Below are positions 17,569-25,888 of a stretch of DNA of 64,000 bases, in pieces. Below the pieces are notes generated by a model that made no database searches, had not been told where the DNA came from, and saw only the letters and a program-made list of their open reading frames with translations. The translations under genes and the position numbers were made by a program. Every line of letters starts with the position of its first letter. The first letter of the stretch is position 1. Origin of the DNA: Brevibacterium sp. CCUG 69071 (lineage in GTDB: Bacteria > Actinomycetota > Actinomycetes > Actinomycetales > Brevibacteriaceae); contig NZ_PGFV01000008.1 in assembly GCF_021023135.1 (NCBI RefSeq), positions 1-64,000 on the forward strand. The letters are read 5' to 3'.

Positions 17569-18543
17569 TCAGCCCTTCGTGGTTTCGGATCCGACGCTGG
17601 GCACTTCGGTGATCTCGGCCGGGTCCTTCATATCCGTCGTCCCGCTCGGCACCGCGGCGGGCGCCTTGTTTCCGCGTCCGCGCAGTGAGGGGATCCGTTT
17701 GAGGATGCCCCATCTGGGCAGCAGCAGGGCGAGGACGACGAGGAGCGCGGTCGTCAGCTTCATATCGTTGGTGTCGAGTCCGGCGCGCAGGGCCAGGAAG
17801 ATGATCAGCCGGTAGATCACCGAGCCGAGCAGTGCGCCGAGGCTGGCCATGAAGATGTTGCGGCTGCCGAAGACCGCTTGGCCGAGGATGACCGAGGCGA
17901 GGCCGACGAGGATGAGGCCGATGCCCATGCTGATGTCGGAGAACCCCTGGTACTGGGCGACGAGCGCACCGCAGAGGGCGACGAAGCCGTTGGACAGGGC
18001 GAGCGTGAGCATCGTCGTGTTGTCTGTATTCACGCCGAGGCTGCGGATCATCTCCCGGTTGTTGCCGGTGGCTTGGATGGCCAGTCCGAGATCGGTGGTG
18101 AGGAACCAGTCGATCGTGAACTTGAGCACCAGGGTGAAGAGGATGAGGATGACGATCGACACCCAGGTGCCCAGCCACATGTTCTCCCGCAGCGGGGTGA
18201 ATACGGTCTCTTCTCGCAGCAGCGGCAGGTTCGCCTTGCCCATGATCCGCAGATTGATCGACCACAGGCCGATCATCGTGAGGATGCCGGCGAGCAGACC
18301 GTCGATTCCGCCCTTGGTGTGGAGCAGACCCGTGATGAACCCGGCGATGAGACCCGCCCCGATCGCGGCGGCCGTGGCCAGGAACGGATTGACCCCGGCG
18401 ATGATGAGCGAGGCCGCGGTGGCCCCGCCGGTGGTGAAGCTGCCGTCGACGGTGAGGTCGGGGAAGTTGAGGACCTTGAAGGTCAGATAGACCCCGAGCG
18501 CCATCGCGGCGTAGATGAGCCCGAGCTCCAATGCTCCGAACAT
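17569..18543 (-). CDS. ABC transporter permease, TrpXYZ-type importer
   Basis: This 324-residue permease has about eight membrane helices and starts MFGALELGLIYAAMALGVYL. The segment LNFPDLTVDGSFTTGGATAA near residues 26-45 is characteristic of permeases that pair with PF04392 binding proteins. The charged C-terminal tail of about 40 residues is unusual in length. It lies 45 bp downstream of the binding protein gene. Confidence 0.92.
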   Translation of the reverse strand: MFGALELGLIYAAMALGVYLTFKVLNFPDLTVDGSFTTGGATAASLIIAGVNPFLATAAAIGAGLIAGFITGLLHTKGGIDGLLAGILTMIGLWSINLRIMGKANLPLLREETVFTPLRENMWLGTWVSIVILILFTLVLKFTIDWFLTTDLGLAIQATGNNREMIRSLGVNTDNTTMLTLALSNGFVALCGALVAQYQGFSDISMGIGLILVGLASVILGQAVFGSRNIFMASLGALLGSVIYRLIIFLALRAGLDTNDMKLTTALLVVLALLLPRWGILKRIPSLRGRGNKAPAAVPSGTTDMKDPAEITEVPSVGSETTKG

Positions 18544-18588
18544 GTGTTTCCGATCAGGTGGTGGTGTGGCGGTGTGCTCTCACGAAGC

Positions 18589-19572
18589 TCACTCGATGAC
18601 GTTGTCGGCTTCGTCGATGATGTCCTGCGGGATCTCGACTCCCTGGGCCTCGGCGGCCTTCGGGTTGACGACGAGTTCGAGGTCGGAGCTGGTCTCGACC
18701 GGCAGTTCGGCCGGCTTCTGTCCGTCCTGCAGGATCTTCAGAGCCATCTGACCGGTCTGCTCGCCGAGCTTCGTGTAGTCGATGCCGCGGGTGATCGCCG
18801 CGCCCTGTTCGACCTGTCCGGCTTCGGAGCCGACCAGCAGGGCCTTGTTCTTCTCGGCCGCCTGGACCATCGTCGAGACCGCAGAGACGACGTTGTTGTC
18901 GGTGGGCACGTAGTAGGCGTCGACCTTGCCGAGGGAGTCCACGGCCTGCGCGAGCTCACCGGAGTTCGCGATGGTCGCTTCCTTGATCTCGACTCCGAGG
19001 TCTTTCGCGGCCTCCTTCGCCAGGTCGACCTGCACCTGCGAGTTGACCTCGCCGGAGCTGTAGACGATGCCGACGGTCTTGGCATCGGATTTGAGGTCCT
19101 TGACCAGTTGGAGCTGCTCGGCGACGGGGTTGAGGTCGGAGGTGCCGGTGACATTGCCGCCGGGTGAGTCGTTGGTGTCGACGAGACCGGCCTCTTGGGC
19201 ATCGGTGACGGCGGTGAAGAGGACCGGGATGTTCGTGATCGCCTGGGCGGCGGCCTGGGCCGCGGGGGTGGCGACGGCGAGGACGAGGTCGAGGTCCTCG
19301 TTCGCGAAGTTCTGGGCGATGGAGGTGGCGTTGGCCTGCTCGCCCTGCGCGTTCTGCTCGTCCCATTCGACCTCGACTCCGGCATCGTCGAAGGCCTTCT
19401 TGAAGCCTGCGCTCGAGGCGTCGAGCGCGGGGTGCTGCACGAGTTGGGAGATGCCGATCTTGAAGGAGTCGCCCTCGCCGCCGTCACCGCTTCCGTCGCC
19501 GCCTGAGCAGGCCGAGACCGCCAGGATCGATCCGACGGCCACGATTGCGGTGGTCACTGTCCTCAGACGCAT
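18589..19572 (-). CDS. ABC substrate-binding lipoprotein (PF04392 type)
   Basis: The 327-residue protein has a lipoprotein signal peptide (MRLRTVTTAIVAVGSILAV) with lipobox VSAC (Cys22) and a Gly/Ser/Asp linker. The ABC_sub_bind fold follows: FKIGISQLVQHPALD, IPVLFTAVTDAQEAGLV, and PTDNNVVSAVSTMVQAAE. Relatives bind aromatic amino acids (TrpX-like) or other small ligands. The ligand here cannot be read from sequence. The SD is AAAGGGGAG, a few bases upstream of the ATG. It is first in the operon. Confidence 0.92.
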   Translation of the reverse strand: MRLRTVTTAIVAVGSILAVSACSGGDGSGDGGEGDSFKIGISQLVQHPALDASSAGFKKAFDDAGVEVEWDEQNAQGEQANATSIAQNFANEDLDLVLAVATPAAQAAAQAITNIPVLFTAVTDAQEAGLVDTNDSPGGNVTGTSDLNPVAEQLQLVKDLKSDAKTVGIVYSSGEVNSQVQVDLAKEAAKDLGVEIKEATIANSGELAQAVDSLGKVDAYYVPTDNNVVSAVSTMVQAAEKNKALLVGSEAGQVEQGAAITRGIDYTKLGEQTGQMALKILQDGQKPAELPVETSSDLELVVNPKAAEAQGVEIPQDIIDEADNVIE

Positions 19573-19614
19573 GCTTCTCCCCTTTGAAAATTGTCGGTTC
19601 GCCTGTCGGGAACC

Positions 19615-19641
19615 GATGCAGACCCTGCCGGAGCAGGCATC
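19615..19641 (-). promoter_or_regulatory. Hairpin in the 5' leader of the ABC operon
   Basis: CCTGC (19624-19628) pairs with GCAGG (19633-19637) across a 4-nt loop, extended by GATG (19615-19618) with CATC (19638-19641). It lies 43 bp before the lipoprotein start codon in a 246-bp leader between this operon and ptrB. No oligo-U tract follows, so it is not a simple terminator. A regulatory role is only a possibility. Confidence 0.35.
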
Positions 19642-19818
19642 ACCGTTGATGCATCCACTCTATTGGTCGGCACTGACGCAGGTGCCCGGAGAGGGGTTTT
19701 GGGGACAATCGTGCCGCTATCGTTATGTCCTGCGACAAACGTCCCCTGACCTCGGTCGACAGCGATCCAAACGTCCCGTCTCGGACTGCGAGTTCGGGTC
19801 TCGATTCAGGCCTCGAGC

Positions 19819-22143
19819 TCAGGCCTCGATCGCGAGGTCCGAGCGTCCCAGGACATCGAGGATCCAGGCGAAGTCGAAGGCGGTGTCCTTCCACGCGTCA
19901 TAGCGGCCCGAGGCACCTCCGTGTCCGGCGACCATCTCGGTCTTGAGCAGCGCCTCGGCGCCGACCTCGCGCAGACGGGCCACCCACTTCGCGGGTTCGA
20001 CGTAGAGGACCCGGGTGTCGTTGAGCGAGGTCACGGCCAGGATCTTCGGATGGTCCGCCTCGGCGACGTTCTCGTAGGGAGAGTAGGAGCGCATGTACTC
20101 GTAGACATGCTCGTCGTGGAGCGGGTCTCCCCACTCCTCCCATTCGATGACGGTCAACGGCAGCTCGGGCATGAGGATCGAGGTCAGGGCGTCGACGAAG
20201 GGCACATGGGCGCTGACTCCGGCGAAGAGTTCGGGGGCCATGTTGACCACGGCGCCCATGAGCAGACCGCCCGCGGATCCGCCGGTCGCCACGAGGCTCT
20301 CCGGGGCGGTCCACCCCTGATCGATGAGGTGGCGGGCGACGGCGATGTAGTCGGTGAAGGTGTTCTTCTTCGTCGTCGTCTTGCCCTGGTCGTACCAGTG
20401 GCGGCCCATCTCTCCCCCGCCGCGCACGTGGGCGATGGCGAAGACGACTCCGCGGTCGAGCAGGGACAGTCGCGAGACCGAGAAGTACGGGTCCATGCTC
20501 GCTTCGTAGGAGCCGTAGCCGTAGAGGACGAGCGGTGCCGGTCGTTCGGGTGCCGCATCGTTCGCCGAGGTGGTGGCATCGTTCCCCGTCGGATCGGCAG
20601 CCCCCTCCCCTGCCGAGGCGGTGCCGGAGGTCAGCGGAACGAGATCCTGGCGATAGACGAGGGAGACCGGAATCTGTGTCCCGTCCTCGGCAGTTGCCCA
20701 GAGCAGCGTCTCCCCGTAGGAGTCGAGGTCGACGGAGCCGAGCACGGGCTGGCGCTTCAGCACCGTGTCAGTGCCGTCTGCGACGCTGTGCTGATAGACC
20801 ACGGACGGGGTGGACAGGGAGGTGAAGACGAGCCGAATGCTCGCCTGCGAGAACTCGGGATTGCCCGCGAGGCCGAGAGTGCCGGTCTCACGGTCGAAGG
20901 GCAGCTCGCGGAGACCGCCGTAGGGCGAATCACTGTGGCCGGGGCTCGCGGGGCCGAAGTCCACGATGCCGACGCGGGCGAAGCCGCCGCGACGGTAGCT
21001 GATGACGATGAAGTCCGCGAAGGCGTCGACATCCTCGATGCGCAGGCCCTCGACGTCCTCGAGCACAGGGCGTCCGACCGCCTTGGGGTCGGCGACCGTC
21101 TCGGGCTCGTCTGCGGAATCGGCGCTTTCGAGACGGAGACCGGCGGGGTCGGTGACGGGGACGTCGATGATGTCGAAGTCGGCACGGTCGAGATTGTGGG
21201 TGATGAGGAATCTGTCTTCACCGGCGATGACGGCATGTTCGACGTTGTACTCGACTCCCTCGACGCGCGGCCAGATCTCCTGCGGTGCGGCCTCGAGGTC
21301 GTCGGCGTCGAGGCGCCAATAGCCGGTGGTCGTCTTCGAGCCGGTGACGACGAACATGTACTTCCCCGACCGGGAGAACCCGGAGCCGACGAAGAAGTGC
21401 TCATCGGGTTCGTGGAAGATGCACACGTCCTCGGCGCTGTCGGTGCCGACGACGTGGCGCCAGACCTTCTCGGGTCGCCAGGCATCGTCGACCGTCGTGT
21501 AGAAGACGAAGCGGCCGCTCGGGTCGATGGAGGCGCCGGCGAAGGTGCCGTCGACCGTATCGGGCAGGTCCTCTCCTGTGCTCAAATCGCGCAGTCCCAG
21601 GGTGTAGCGCTCGTCGCCGGTGGTGTCGACGCCGAAGAGGAGGTACCGGCCGTCATCGGTCAGGGAGAAGCTGCCGAGCGAGAAGAACTCCTGCCCGTCG
21701 GCCGCGACGTTGGAGTCGAAGACCACCTCTTCGCCGGGCAGCTCCTCCTCGCCGACCTCGGGCGGCGTCCAGTCATCGGGTCCGGAGACAGGGACGCGGA
21801 CGCTGATGCCGTAGTCGAGTCCGGCCTTTGTGCGGGAGAAGTACCAGTAGCCTCCGCGCCGTGTCGGCACGGACATGTCGGTCTCCTTGATGCGGGTCTT
21901 GATCTCGGTGAAGATCGAATCGCGCAGGGATTCGAGGTGCGCCGTCTGCGCCTGGGTCCACTCGTTCTCGGCCTCGAGGTGGGCAATGACCTCGGGAGAT
22001 TCCTTGTCGCGCAGCCATTCGTAGTCATCGACGAAGGTGTGCCCGTGATGGGTGCGTTCGACGGGGATCTTCTTGGCCACGGGTGCCTGCCCCGACTCGG
22101 GGGTCGCGGATTCGGGAGTGGACGTTCCGGAAGTTTCGCTCAT
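19819..22143 (-). CDS. ptrB: Oligopeptidase B (S9A prolyl oligopeptidase family)
   Basis: This is a cytoplasmic serine peptidase cleaving short peptides after basic residues. The 774-residue protein has an N-terminal beta-propeller (about 80-480) and a C-terminal alpha/beta hydrolase. Nucleophile Ser is in ATGGSAGGLLMG (about 640), the acid in SLNDTRVLY (about 715) and His in AGHGGASG (about 752). YGYGSYEASMDPYFS is typical of S9A. An Ala/Thr/Asn-rich insert (PLTSGTASAGEGAADPTG and on) of about 30 residues interrupts the join between propeller and hydrolase. The ATG at 22143 is chosen; an in-frame ATG at 22281 adds 46 residues with no counterpart in the family. Confidence 0.93.
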   Translation of the reverse strand: MSETSGTSTPESATPESGQAPVAKKIPVERTHHGHTFVDDYEWLRDKESPEVIAHLEAENEWTQAQTAHLESLRDSIFTEIKTRIKETDMSVPTRRGGYWYFSRTKAGLDYGISVRVPVSGPDDWTPPEVGEEELPGEEVVFDSNVAADGQEFFSLGSFSLTDDGRYLLFGVDTTGDERYTLGLRDLSTGEDLPDTVDGTFAGASIDPSGRFVFYTTVDDAWRPEKVWRHVVGTDSAEDVCIFHEPDEHFFVGSGFSRSGKYMFVVTGSKTTTGYWRLDADDLEAAPQEIWPRVEGVEYNVEHAVIAGEDRFLITHNLDRADFDIIDVPVTDPAGLRLESADSADEPETVADPKAVGRPVLEDVEGLRIEDVDAFADFIVISYRRGGFARVGIVDFGPASPGHSDSPYGGLRELPFDRETGTLGLAGNPEFSQASIRLVFTSLSTPSVVYQHSVADGTDTVLKRQPVLGSVDLDSYGETLLWATAEDGTQIPVSLVYRQDLVPLTSGTASAGEGAADPTGNDATTSANDAAPERPAPLVLYGYGSYEASMDPYFSVSRLSLLDRGVVFAIAHVRGGGEMGRHWYDQGKTTTKKNTFTDYIAVARHLIDQGWTAPESLVATGGSAGGLLMGAVVNMAPELFAGVSAHVPFVDALTSILMPELPLTVIEWEEWGDPLHDEHVYEYMRSYSPYENVAEADHPKILAVTSLNDTRVLYVEPAKWVARLREVGAEALLKTEMVAGHGGASGRYDAWKDTAFDFAWILDVLGRSDLAIEA

Positions 22144-22533
22144 GAACGTCAGCCTATCGGCTCGGGCGGCGGCTGCTCGGGAAGATTCTGAGACGGAGGT
22201 CTCCGTGCCCGATTCGGGGGCGATCCGGGCGAGAGGTCGTGCCGAACCAGCATCGATCACACCGTATTGAGCAGAATGCACTCAACGCGCTCAATGGGCA
22301 GAACGAGCAGAGTGAGCACAAGCGCGCCCCGCTTCTCGCCCACCTCTACGCTGAGTCACAGATCACAACTGCCTTCACAGGAGAAGACTGCCTTCAATGG
22401 AGAAGCCCGCGCTCACGCACCCACCCCCGCAAAGCCATCACCACAGCAATCATCGCGTCCTGAAGCCGTCCTGCTGTGCTAAGTTGACGCCTACTCAGGG
22501 AACTCTCAAACTCACTGACTGAAAGTCTGATCA
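22144..22533. other. Divergent intergenic region between ptrB and tctC
   Basis: This stretch of 390 bp has no supported gene. It has lower GC than the flanks and stop codons in most frames. A TTGACG hexamer at 22484-22489 could be the -35 of the tct operon, but its -10 is unclear. A loose inverted repeat ATTGAGC/GCTCAAT lies near 22265-22296. Confidence 0.4.
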
Positions 22534-23577
22534 ATGTCGATCCACACTCCCTCTCCGTCCGAGGACTCCGGCGGAAAGACCTCACATCCTTCCCGGCGCA
22601 TGTTCGGCCGAATCGCCTATGGTGCGATCGCCGTGGCCGCGATCGGAACGGCGACCACCTATTCGGTCAGGGCCGCCTCGGCGAAGGGCGATCTGTCCTC
22701 GAACCTCACCCTCATCGCTCCTGCGGGAGCCGGCGGCGGCTGGGACGGCTTCGCCCGCGAGGCCCAGCAGGCGATGCGCGTGACCCGCCTGGCCAACAAC
22801 GCCCAGGTCGTCAACATCCCCGGCGCCGGCGGCACCATCGGCCTCGGCAAGTTCTCGACCATGCACGGTCAGGCCGACACCCTGCTGGCCACCGGCACAG
22901 CGATGACCGGCGGAATCGCTTTGAACAAGTCCCCCGTCAGCTTCGACAACACGACGCTGCTGGCCCGTGTGGCCGAGGACTACGACGTGCTCATCGCCTC
23001 CGCGGACTCCCCGTATGACACGATCGACGATGTCATCGACGCCTGGAAGAAGGATCCCAAGGGATTCGTGTGGACGGGCGGATCGGCCGGTTCGGTCGAC
23101 CATCTCACGATCGCCCAGCTCGCCCTCCTCGGCGACATTCCAGCCTCTGACATCACCTACATTCCAAAGTCCGGCGGCGGCGAGGCGATCCAGACCCTGC
23201 TCTCGGGCACAACGGACTTCGCCTCCTGCGGGTTCAACGAGGTCTCCGACCAGGTCGAGGCCGGCCGTGTCAAGGCCATCGGCGTCGCCGCACCGGAGCG
23301 GGTCGCCGGTTTCGAGGATGTCCCCACCATGTCCGAACAGGGCTATGAGGTGACGCTGACGAACTGGCGCGGCTGGCTCGGGGCACCCGACATCACCGGC
23401 GAGGAGTCCGCGCAGCTGCTCGAGATCCTTCAGAAGACCCGTGACAGCGCGGAGTGGAAGGACGCCCTCGAGCGCAACAAATGGACCGATGTGTGGCTGA
23501 CCGGTGAGGAATTCGCCGAGTTCATCAAGGAAGACACCTCTCGGGTCGAGAAGCTTCTCAAGGAGTTGGGACTGTGA
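22534..23577 (+). CDS. tctC: Tripartite tricarboxylate transporter substrate-binding protein
   Basis: This is the periplasmic-type solute receptor (Bug/TctC family) for citrate-like carboxylates. The 347-residue protein has a signal region with an SRRMFGR twin-arginine-like motif (residues 20-26) followed by a hydrophobic stretch and an AASA processing site, with no lipobox. Family motifs include APAGAGGGWDGFAREAQ, NIPGAGGTIGLG, GGSAGSVDHL and NWRGWLGAPD. It overlaps tctB by 4 bp (GTGA), in the order tctC-tctB-tctA. A two-component regulator often found with tct genes is absent. Confidence 0.93.
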   Translation: MSIHTPSPSEDSGGKTSHPSRRMFGRIAYGAIAVAAIGTATTYSVRAASAKGDLSSNLTLIAPAGAGGGWDGFAREAQQAMRVTRLANNAQVVNIPGAGGTIGLGKFSTMHGQADTLLATGTAMTGGIALNKSPVSFDNTTLLARVAEDYDVLIASADSPYDTIDDVIDAWKKDPKGFVWTGGSAGSVDHLTIAQLALLGDIPASDITYIPKSGGGEAIQTLLSGTTDFASCGFNEVSDQVEAGRVKAIGVAAPERVAGFEDVPTMSEQGYEVTLTNWRGWLGAPDITGEESAQLLEILQKTRDSAEWKDALERNKWTDVWLTGEEFAEFIKEDTSRVEKLLKELGL

Positions 23578-24251
23578 GCGTACAGACGCAAGCGAACACA
23601 CGAACCCGGACGGGCCACCTCGGCGCCGGGACCTGGTGGGAGGGCCGATCGGGACTGATCGTGCCCGTGATCATGGCCGCCTTCTCGACGTATCTGCTTG
23701 TCGGGATCCTCACGATGGAGGTCGCCGAGGACGCGGACCAGCCCGGTCCGCAGTTCTTCCCGATGCTCATCATGATCGTCGGCTACGCCATCACCGTGCT
23801 GCTGACGATCGCCTATATCCGCAATCCCGAACCCGTCGATGTCTCTGATGAGCTGCCCGCCGAGGCGGAGGAGGAGAAGGCGTTCTCGACGCCGGTGACC
23901 TCTGCGGTCTCGGCGTCCCGGATGGATCCTCACGAGGAGGACGAACCGAGCCGTGATCGTCAGGCCCTCGCCGAGGCGCGCGCCGCGGATTCCAAACACC
24001 GCACCCATTCGGACTTCGTGTCCCTGGCCTGGGGCGCCGGTGGTTTCGCGGCCTTCGCGCTGATCCTCGAGTTCGCCGGCTGGATCATCGCCGCGGCTCT
24101 CCTGTTCTGGTGCGTGGCGAGGTCGATGGGCTCGAAGAAGCCTCTGTTCGATCTCACCGTGGCGCTGACGTTCTCGTCCCTGGTCTACATCGCCTTCGCG
24201 GTGATGCTGGGACTCAACCTGCCCTCGGGCATCCTGGGAGGTGGCTTCTGA
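23574..24251 (+). CDS. tctB: Tripartite tricarboxylate transporter small membrane subunit
   Basis: This 225-residue subunit has four membrane segments in two pairs. The first pair is near 33-55 and 63-84. A charged cytoplasmic loop of about 55 residues rich in Glu, Asp and Arg follows, then a second pair near 145-215 (two helices plus a C-terminal hairpin). TctB stabilises the large TctA channel. It has a GTG start overlapping the tctC stop. The long acidic loop is larger than in most TctB proteins of about 150-160 residues. Confidence 0.85.
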   Translation: MSVQTQANTRTRTGHLGAGTWWEGRSGLIVPVIMAAFSTYLLVGILTMEVAEDADQPGPQFFPMLIMIVGYAITVLLTIAYIRNPEPVDVSDELPAEAEEEKAFSTPVTSAVSASRMDPHEEDEPSRDRQALAEARAADSKHRTHSDFVSLAWGAGGFAAFALILEFAGWIIAAALLFWCVARSMGSKKPLFDLTVALTFSSLVYIAFAVMLGLNLPSGILGGGF

Positions 24252-24252
24252 T

Positions 24253-25791
24253 ATGGACGCAGTACTGTCCCTCTTCGAGGGCTTCACACACGCGCTGACC
24301 CCGATGAACCTGCTGTGGGTCGTCGTCGGCTGCTTCCTCGGCACCGCCGTCGGCGTGCTGCCGGGCCTCGGTTCGTCGATGGCGGTGGCTCTGCTGCTGC
24401 CGATGACCTTCGCGCTCGATCCGACCGGTGCGTTCATCATGTTCGCCGGCGTCTACTTCGGCGGCCTCTTCGGCGACTCCACGATGGCGATCCTCATGAA
24501 CACCCCGGGTCAGGCCTCGGCCATCGCCTCGACCTTCGAGGGCCACAAGATGGCCAAGGCCGGTCGCGCCCCACAGGCGCTGGCGACCGCGGCGATCGGG
24601 GCGTTCATCGGCGGGTTCGTCTCCTGCTTCCTCGTCGTCTTCGTCGCTCCGCTGCTCGCCGAACTCTCCACGAGCTTCGGTCCCGCCGAATACTTCGCCC
24701 TCGCCCTCTTCGCCTTCGTCGCCACCTCCTCGGTGGTCGCCGATTCGGTGCTCAAGGGCCTCATGGCCCTGGTGCTCGGCGTCGGGATCTCGGTCATCGG
24801 CATCGACTCGGTCTCGGGCACGGAGCGTTTCACCTTCGGCGTCCCGGAGCTCTTCGACGGCGTCTCGCTCGTCACCGTGACGGTGGGCATCCTGGCCCTG
24901 GGCGAGGTGTTCTTCATCGCCTCGCGGATCAGGCGCAAGGCCAACGACAACACGATCAACGCCTCGGGCCGGCCCTACCTGAGCCGCAAGGAATTCGGAG
25001 AGGCGCTGCCGGCCTGGCTGCGCGGCACCGCGATCGGACTTCCGTTCGGCGTGATCCCCGTCGGCGGTGCCGATGTGCCGACGTTCATGGCCTACGGCCT
25101 CGAGCGCAAGCTCGACTCCCGGCGCAAGGACCCGCAGTTCGGCAAGGGCGCGATCCGTGGTCTGGCCGGGCCCGAGGCGGCCGGATCCGCCACGACGGGC
25201 ATCGCCATGGGTGCCCTGCTGGCCCTGGGCCTGCCGATCTCGGCGACCGCGGCGATCATGCTCGCGGCCTTCCGCCAGTACGGTCTGCAGCCGGGCCCGC
25301 TGCTCTTCGACCGCTCCCCCGAGCTGGTCTGGGGTCTGCTGGCCAGCTTCTTCCTCGCGATGATCGTCCTGCTCATCATCAACCTGCCCTTCGCGCCCCT
25401 GTGGGCGAAGCTGCTGAAGATCCCGGACCCCTACCTCTACGGCGGCATCGCGGTCTTCTGCGGGCTGGGCATCTACGCGACGTCCGCCTCGACGTTCGAG
25501 CTGCTCGTCCTGCTGGGAATCGGCATCATCAGCTTCGTGCTCAAACGCTACGGGGTGCCGCTGGCCCCGCTGATGATCGGCATGGTCCTCGGTCCCCTGG
25601 CCGAGTCGAGCCTGCGCGATGCCCTGCTGGCGTCGGGCAACGACGCCTCGGTGCTCGTGTCCTCACCGATCACGATCGTGCTCTACATCGTCCTCATCGG
25701 GGCGCTGGTCTACACCGGCGTCGGCCGGGTGCTGGCCCGTCGGAGGCAGGCCGCTTCGACCACCGCCAAGGTGGAGGAGCCGGTGAGCTGA
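24253..25791 (+). CDS. tctA: Tripartite tricarboxylate transporter large membrane subunit
   Basis: This is the main transport subunit, 512 residues with about twelve membrane segments. The TctA signature segments GVLPGLGSSMAVALLLP (about 37-53), FAGVYFGGLFGDSTMAILMNTPG (about 68-90) and GVIPVGGADVPTFMAYGLE (about 262-280) are clear. The ATG at 24253 has GGAGGT 10 nt upstream; the overlapping GTG at 24241 lies too close to that SD. It ends before a large bidirectional hairpin. Confidence 0.95.
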   Translation: MDAVLSLFEGFTHALTPMNLLWVVVGCFLGTAVGVLPGLGSSMAVALLLPMTFALDPTGAFIMFAGVYFGGLFGDSTMAILMNTPGQASAIASTFEGHKMAKAGRAPQALATAAIGAFIGGFVSCFLVVFVAPLLAELSTSFGPAEYFALALFAFVATSSVVADSVLKGLMALVLGVGISVIGIDSVSGTERFTFGVPELFDGVSLVTVTVGILALGEVFFIASRIRRKANDNTINASGRPYLSRKEFGEALPAWLRGTAIGLPFGVIPVGGADVPTFMAYGLERKLDSRRKDPQFGKGAIRGLAGPEAAGSATTGIAMGALLALGLPISATAAIMLAAFRQYGLQPGPLLFDRSPELVWGLLASFFLAMIVLLIINLPFAPLWAKLLKIPDPYLYGGIAVFCGLGIYATSASTFELLVLLGIGIISFVLKRYGVPLAPLMIGMVLGPLAESSLRDALLASGNDASVLVSSPITIVLYIVLIGALVYTGVGRVLARRRQAASTTAKVEEPVS

Positions 25792-25803
25792 TCACCTGAC
25801 ATA

Positions 25804-25850
25804 CACGAGGCCCCACTGACGATTCACATCATCGTCGGTGGGGCCTCGTG
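25804..25850. terminator. Bidirectional hairpin after tctA
   Basis: Arms of 20 nt (25804-25823 and 25831-25850; CACGAGGCCCCACTGACGAT on the left) pair throughout with one G-T wobble around a 7-nt loop. It lies between the convergent tctA and MFS genes. There is no strong T-run. Confidence 0.8.
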
Positions 25851-25888
25851 CATCTGTCGCACTCAGTACCGCAGGCGGTTCCGCCGTC

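Noticed and set aside
17564..18265. Upstream open extension of the ABC ATPase frame
   Set aside because: It lies in the permease coding region in another frame; the ATPase begins properly at 17563.
22239..22482. Small frames between ptrB and tctC
   Set aside because: They lack an SD and have unusual codon use; the region is better read as promoter DNA.
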